From the NCBI GenBank assembly GCA_910578755.1, contig CAJTSZ010000019.1, positions 1 through 24,550 of the forward strand: a DNA stretch of 24,550 nucleotides, written 5' to 3'. Positions 22,725 through 24,550 of the stretch are shown in pieces; the first letter of the stretch is position 1; the number at the start of each line of letters is the position of its first letter. The stretch is from an uncultured Oscillospiraceae bacterium (GTDB lineage Bacteria; Bacillota; Clostridia; Oscillospirales; Ruminococcaceae). The notes beneath the pieces were generated by a model, which had not been told where the DNA came from, did not search any database, and worked only from the letters and a program-made list of their open reading frames with translations. The translations under genes were made by a program, and so were the position numbers.

Positions 22725-22758
22725 AAAAAAGCCCCTACTGAGGCAGGCCCAGCAGGGG
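22725..22758 (-). terminator. Terminator of the spoIIA operon
   Basis: On the minus strand CCCCTGCTG and CAGTAGGGG (one G-U pair) form a stem starting right after the sigF stop codon, followed by CTTTTTT. Confidence 0.85.
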
Positions 22759-23415
22759 TTATAAAAGTTTTTCCCTAAGGGAAAGCAAAATCTTTTTCTC
22801 CCGGCGGGAAACTTGTACCTGGGTCATCCCAAGGGCTTCGGCCACCTGGGTTTGGGTTTGGTTTTCAAAATACCGCAGAATAATCAGCTGCTGGTCCCTG
22901 GGTTCCAGCTGGCCAATTACCTGGTTTAAGGAAATACGGTCCGCCAGAGCCTCCTCTGGGGAATCCACAGGCAGGTCAAATTCGCAGCTGTCCTCCTCAT
23001 GGGTGAGGGAAAGGGGAGGGGCGGAGGCGCCAAGGGCTTCCACCAGGGTTTCCTCGGGAACCTCCATTAGGGAGGAAAGCTCGCTTATGGTGGGCTCCCG
23101 CCCCTCCTTTTGGGTAAAATGCTCCCGTTCCCGGGCGGCCTTTAGGGAAAGCTCTTTTAAGCTGCGGCTCACCTTTACGGTGCCGCCGTCCCGGAACAGG
23201 CGGCGAATCTCCCCAAGTATAACAGGGACAGCGTAGGTAGAAAAGCGGACGCCCCGCTGGCTGTCAAAGGCATCGGTAGCTTTTACAAGCCCCATGCAGC
23301 CTGCCTGGAATAAATCGTCATATTCTATGCCCTTGCCCTTAAACCGGCGGGCACAGGCGTGAACCAGCCCAATGTTGCTTTCAATGGTCTGTTCCCGGTT
23401 AAGCGTTATTCCCAT
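22759..23415 (-). CDS. sigF: Sporulation sigma factor F
   Basis: A 218-residue sigma-70-type factor that directs forespore-specific transcription. Region 2 is clear (YDDLFQAGCMGLVKATDAFD, RGVRFSTYAVPVILGEIRRL, RDGGTVKVSRSLKEL). Region 3 follows (EGREPTISELSSLMEVPEET), and region 4 holds RDQQLIILRYFENQTQTQVA and ALGMTQVQVSRREKKIL. The gene order with spoIIAA and spoIIAB fixes it as SigF rather than SigG. The start overlaps the spoIIAB end by 17 bases with AAAGGAGAGGG before it, implying translational coupling. SigF is held inactive by SpoIIAB. Confidence 0.96.
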   Translation of the reverse strand: MGITLNREQTIESNIGLVHACARRFKGKGIEYDDLFQAGCMGLVKATDAFDSQRGVRFSTYAVPVILGEIRRLFRDGGTVKVSRSLKELSLKAAREREHFTQKEGREPTISELSSLMEVPEETLVEALGASAPPLSLTHEEDSCEFDLPVDSPEEALADRISLNQVIGQLEPRDQQLIILRYFENQTQTQVAEALGMTQVQVSRREKKILLSLREKLL

Positions 23416-23854
23416 TGCCCTCTCCTTTGGAGACGATTTTCTTTTCCAGGGTTACTGTAGTGCCTTTTCCCGGCTGGGAGGACACCCGCACTTTATCCAC
23501 CATGCTTTCCATTACGGCAAAACCCAGGCCGGCCCGTTCTTCCGAGGGGCGGGTGGTAAACAAGGGCTCCCTGGCTTTTTCAATGTCCTCTATGCCGCAG
23601 CCGTTGTCTTTAATTTTAATAAGTACCCGGTTGTCCGAATAAATGGCGGCGGTAATGTATACTTTGTTAATCTGTTCCCGGTAGCCGTGTACAATGCAGT
23701 TGGTCACCGCCTCTGAAACAGCGGTTTTAATGTCTGTCAGTTCGTCCAAAGTAGGGTCCAGGGAACAAAGAAAGGCGGCAACGGCTGTTCTGGCAAAGGC
23801 TTCGTTGGCAGAACGGGAATCGAACGCCAGCCGCATAGTATTGATTGCTTTCAT
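23399..23854 (-). CDS. spoIIAB: Anti-sigma F factor / serine kinase SpoIIAB
   Basis: A 151-residue GHKL-type kinase. The N-box SEAVTNCIVHGY, the G1 box DNGCGI and the G2-like box GLGFAVM are present. It binds SigF and phosphorylates SpoIIAA with ATP. The start at 23854 has GGAGG 9 bases before it. It lies between spoIIAA (75-base gap) and sigF (17-base overlap). The Gly- and Asn-rich C-terminal tail (KGEGNGNNA) is encoded within the overlap. Confidence 0.96.
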   Translation of the reverse strand: MKAINTMRLAFDSRSANEAFARTAVAAFLCSLDPTLDELTDIKTAVSEAVTNCIVHGYREQINKVYITAAIYSDNRVLIKIKDNGCGIEDIEKAREPLFTTRPSEERAGLGFAVMESMVDKVRVSSQPGKGTTVTLEKKIVSKGEGNGNNA

Positions 23855-23929
23855 TGGGAAAACCTCCGTTTATCCCCAGGGTGGCGGGGATATAATTCAG
23901 TTCAGAACCTGCGCCCATTGGCCAGGCGT

Positions 23930-24238
23930 TTAATCTTTAATTTGGGCAAGCCGGTCCATCCCGGCCAATTTCATTACCTTTTTTAAGGAGGAGGGGAGGT
24001 TTGTTAAAAGCACAGTGCCTCCTATTTCCTCCATTAGCTTGTAGCGGCCCATAACAAGGCCAATTCCGGAAGAATCCATAAAGGTAACGCCTCTAAAATC
24101 CAAAACAAGCTGGCTTGGCTTGCTTTGTACAATGTCACGGTCAATGGCTTCGCGAATTTCCTTTACTGTGTGGTGGTCCAATTCACCGGAAAGGTACGCG
24201 GTGAGGAAATCTTCCTTAATTTCGATGGTAACAGCCAT
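23930..24238 (-). CDS. spoIIAA: Anti-sigma F factor antagonist SpoIIAA
   Basis: A 102-residue STAS-domain protein. The phosphorylated serine region FMDSSGIGLVMGRYK is at residues 53-67, with Ser57 the probable target of SpoIIAB. Dephosphorylated SpoIIAA releases SigF from SpoIIAB. The ATG at 24238 is chosen as AAAAGGGG lies 9 bases upstream; a TTG three codons earlier is too close to that site. First gene of the operon; SigH would be the expected driver, but I could not find a convincing SigH promoter upstream. Confidence 0.95.
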   Translation of the reverse strand: MAVTIEIKEDFLTAYLSGELDHHTVKEIREAIDRDIVQSKPSQLVLDFRGVTFMDSSGIGLVMGRYKLMEEIGGTVLLTNLPSSLKKVMKLAGMDRLAQIKD

Positions 24239-24550
24239 GTGTTCCAACCCCTTTTCCGCTGTTTGTTTTGCCCCGGCCAGGTACCCTGCCTGTACACCGG
24301 GGCTTTATGGTAAATATCATACTGTGGACAGGTTGTTTTTTTAGGGGAAACCCGGCGGGGCTTTCCAGGGCTTTTTGTCACAAAAGCGCCCCGACTTTTA
24401 CTGAAAGGTGAGCTCCATTCTTTTGGAAGTGTGCAGGCACTTCCAAGCCTTCTGCCAGCGGGGCCTACCCGGCCCCGCACCCCGGCCCATTTCTTTTGAT
24501 GCCAAAAGAAATATGGCCAGGTTTGGGGGTGGAACCACTGAGAAGAAAAT
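24239..24550. repeat. Upstream region of spoIIA with GC-rich modular repeat (copy C, reversed)
   Basis: No gene is seen to the end of the window. From about 24410, read on the minus strand, GGGCCGGGTAGGCCCC, AGGCTTGGAAGTGCC and ACTTCCAAAAGAATG match modules of the clusters at 1876-1930 and 22640-22665. An extra inverted pair TTTCTTTTG / CAAAAGAAA lies at about 24491-24511. On the minus strand CAGTATGATATTT near 24315-24327 might be a -10, but this is uncertain. Confidence 0.6.

Larger units (their letters stand above)
22069..22758. other. Gene-poor region with small frames and repeats
   Basis: No long coding frame is supported. It holds two overlapping tiny frames (22277-22379), a hairpin AGCACAAAAGTGCT near 22392, the GC-rich modular repeat (22530-22724), a perfect 12-bp stem (22668-22697) and the spoIIA terminator (22725-22758). 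Confidence 0.7.

Noticed and set aside
1..24550. tRNA, rRNA, integrase or IS transposase genes
   Set aside because: None could be recognised on either strand, so no mobile element is claimed beyond repeat-like sequences.

Overview
This window looks like chromosomal DNA from a spore-forming anaerobe of the Clostridia (Bacillota), most likely an Oscillospiraceae/Ruminococcaceae-type gut bacterium. The evidence is a complete spoIIAA-spoIIAB-sigF sporulation operon, a MecA-like adaptor, Rnf-type membrane genes, several ferredoxin-type proteins, AGGAGG-type ribosome binding sites and moderately GC-rich housekeeping genes. The species assignment is an inference; no rRNA or tRNA gene is visible.

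Layout. 36-1130 (-) is ychF. 1131-2134 has no gene but is packed with repeats: three copies of a short palindrome and then GC-rich modular repeats. 2135-4377 (+) is an OmpR-type response regulator and its sensor kinase, separated by a strong hairpin. A roughly 154-bp long hairpin element follows, then an HtrA-type membrane serine protease (4708-6288, +), an arrangement like CssRS-HtrA secretion-stress systems. 6664-7830 (-) is an aldo/keto reductase with a ferredoxin tail, 8183-8836 (+) is rpe, and 8845-9441 (-) is a mecA-like gene.

9540-14072 (+) is the most unusual part. It is a tightly packed operon of rnfC-, rnfD-, rnfE- and rnfA-like genes followed by a membrane-anchored DUF4015-type protein. 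rnfG and rnfB are absent. The remaining subunits lack the residues that normally hold the flavins (RnfC loop, RnfD threonine) and three of the four cysteines that hold the RnfA/RnfE iron-sulfur centre. The two 4Fe-4S motifs of the RnfC-like protein are intact. All reading frames are open, so this looks like a maintained but re-purposed Rnf derivative rather than decay.

14180-16882 carries an XRE regulator with a zinc ribbon, a frameshifted pseudogene, a free-standing FakA middle-domain-like protein, a cysteine-rich small protein and an AraC-type regulator. 17023-22068 is AT-richer and probably acquired in part. It contains a restriction-modification system (a putative endonuclease that may have two nuclease-like halves, plus two tandem D12-class adenine methylases), a Crp/Fnr regulator divergent from a ferredoxin-like protein with a shared palindromic operator, and an unknown gene. 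22069-22758 is again repeat-rich. The spoIIA operon (22759-24238, -) and another copy of the GC-rich repeat close the window.
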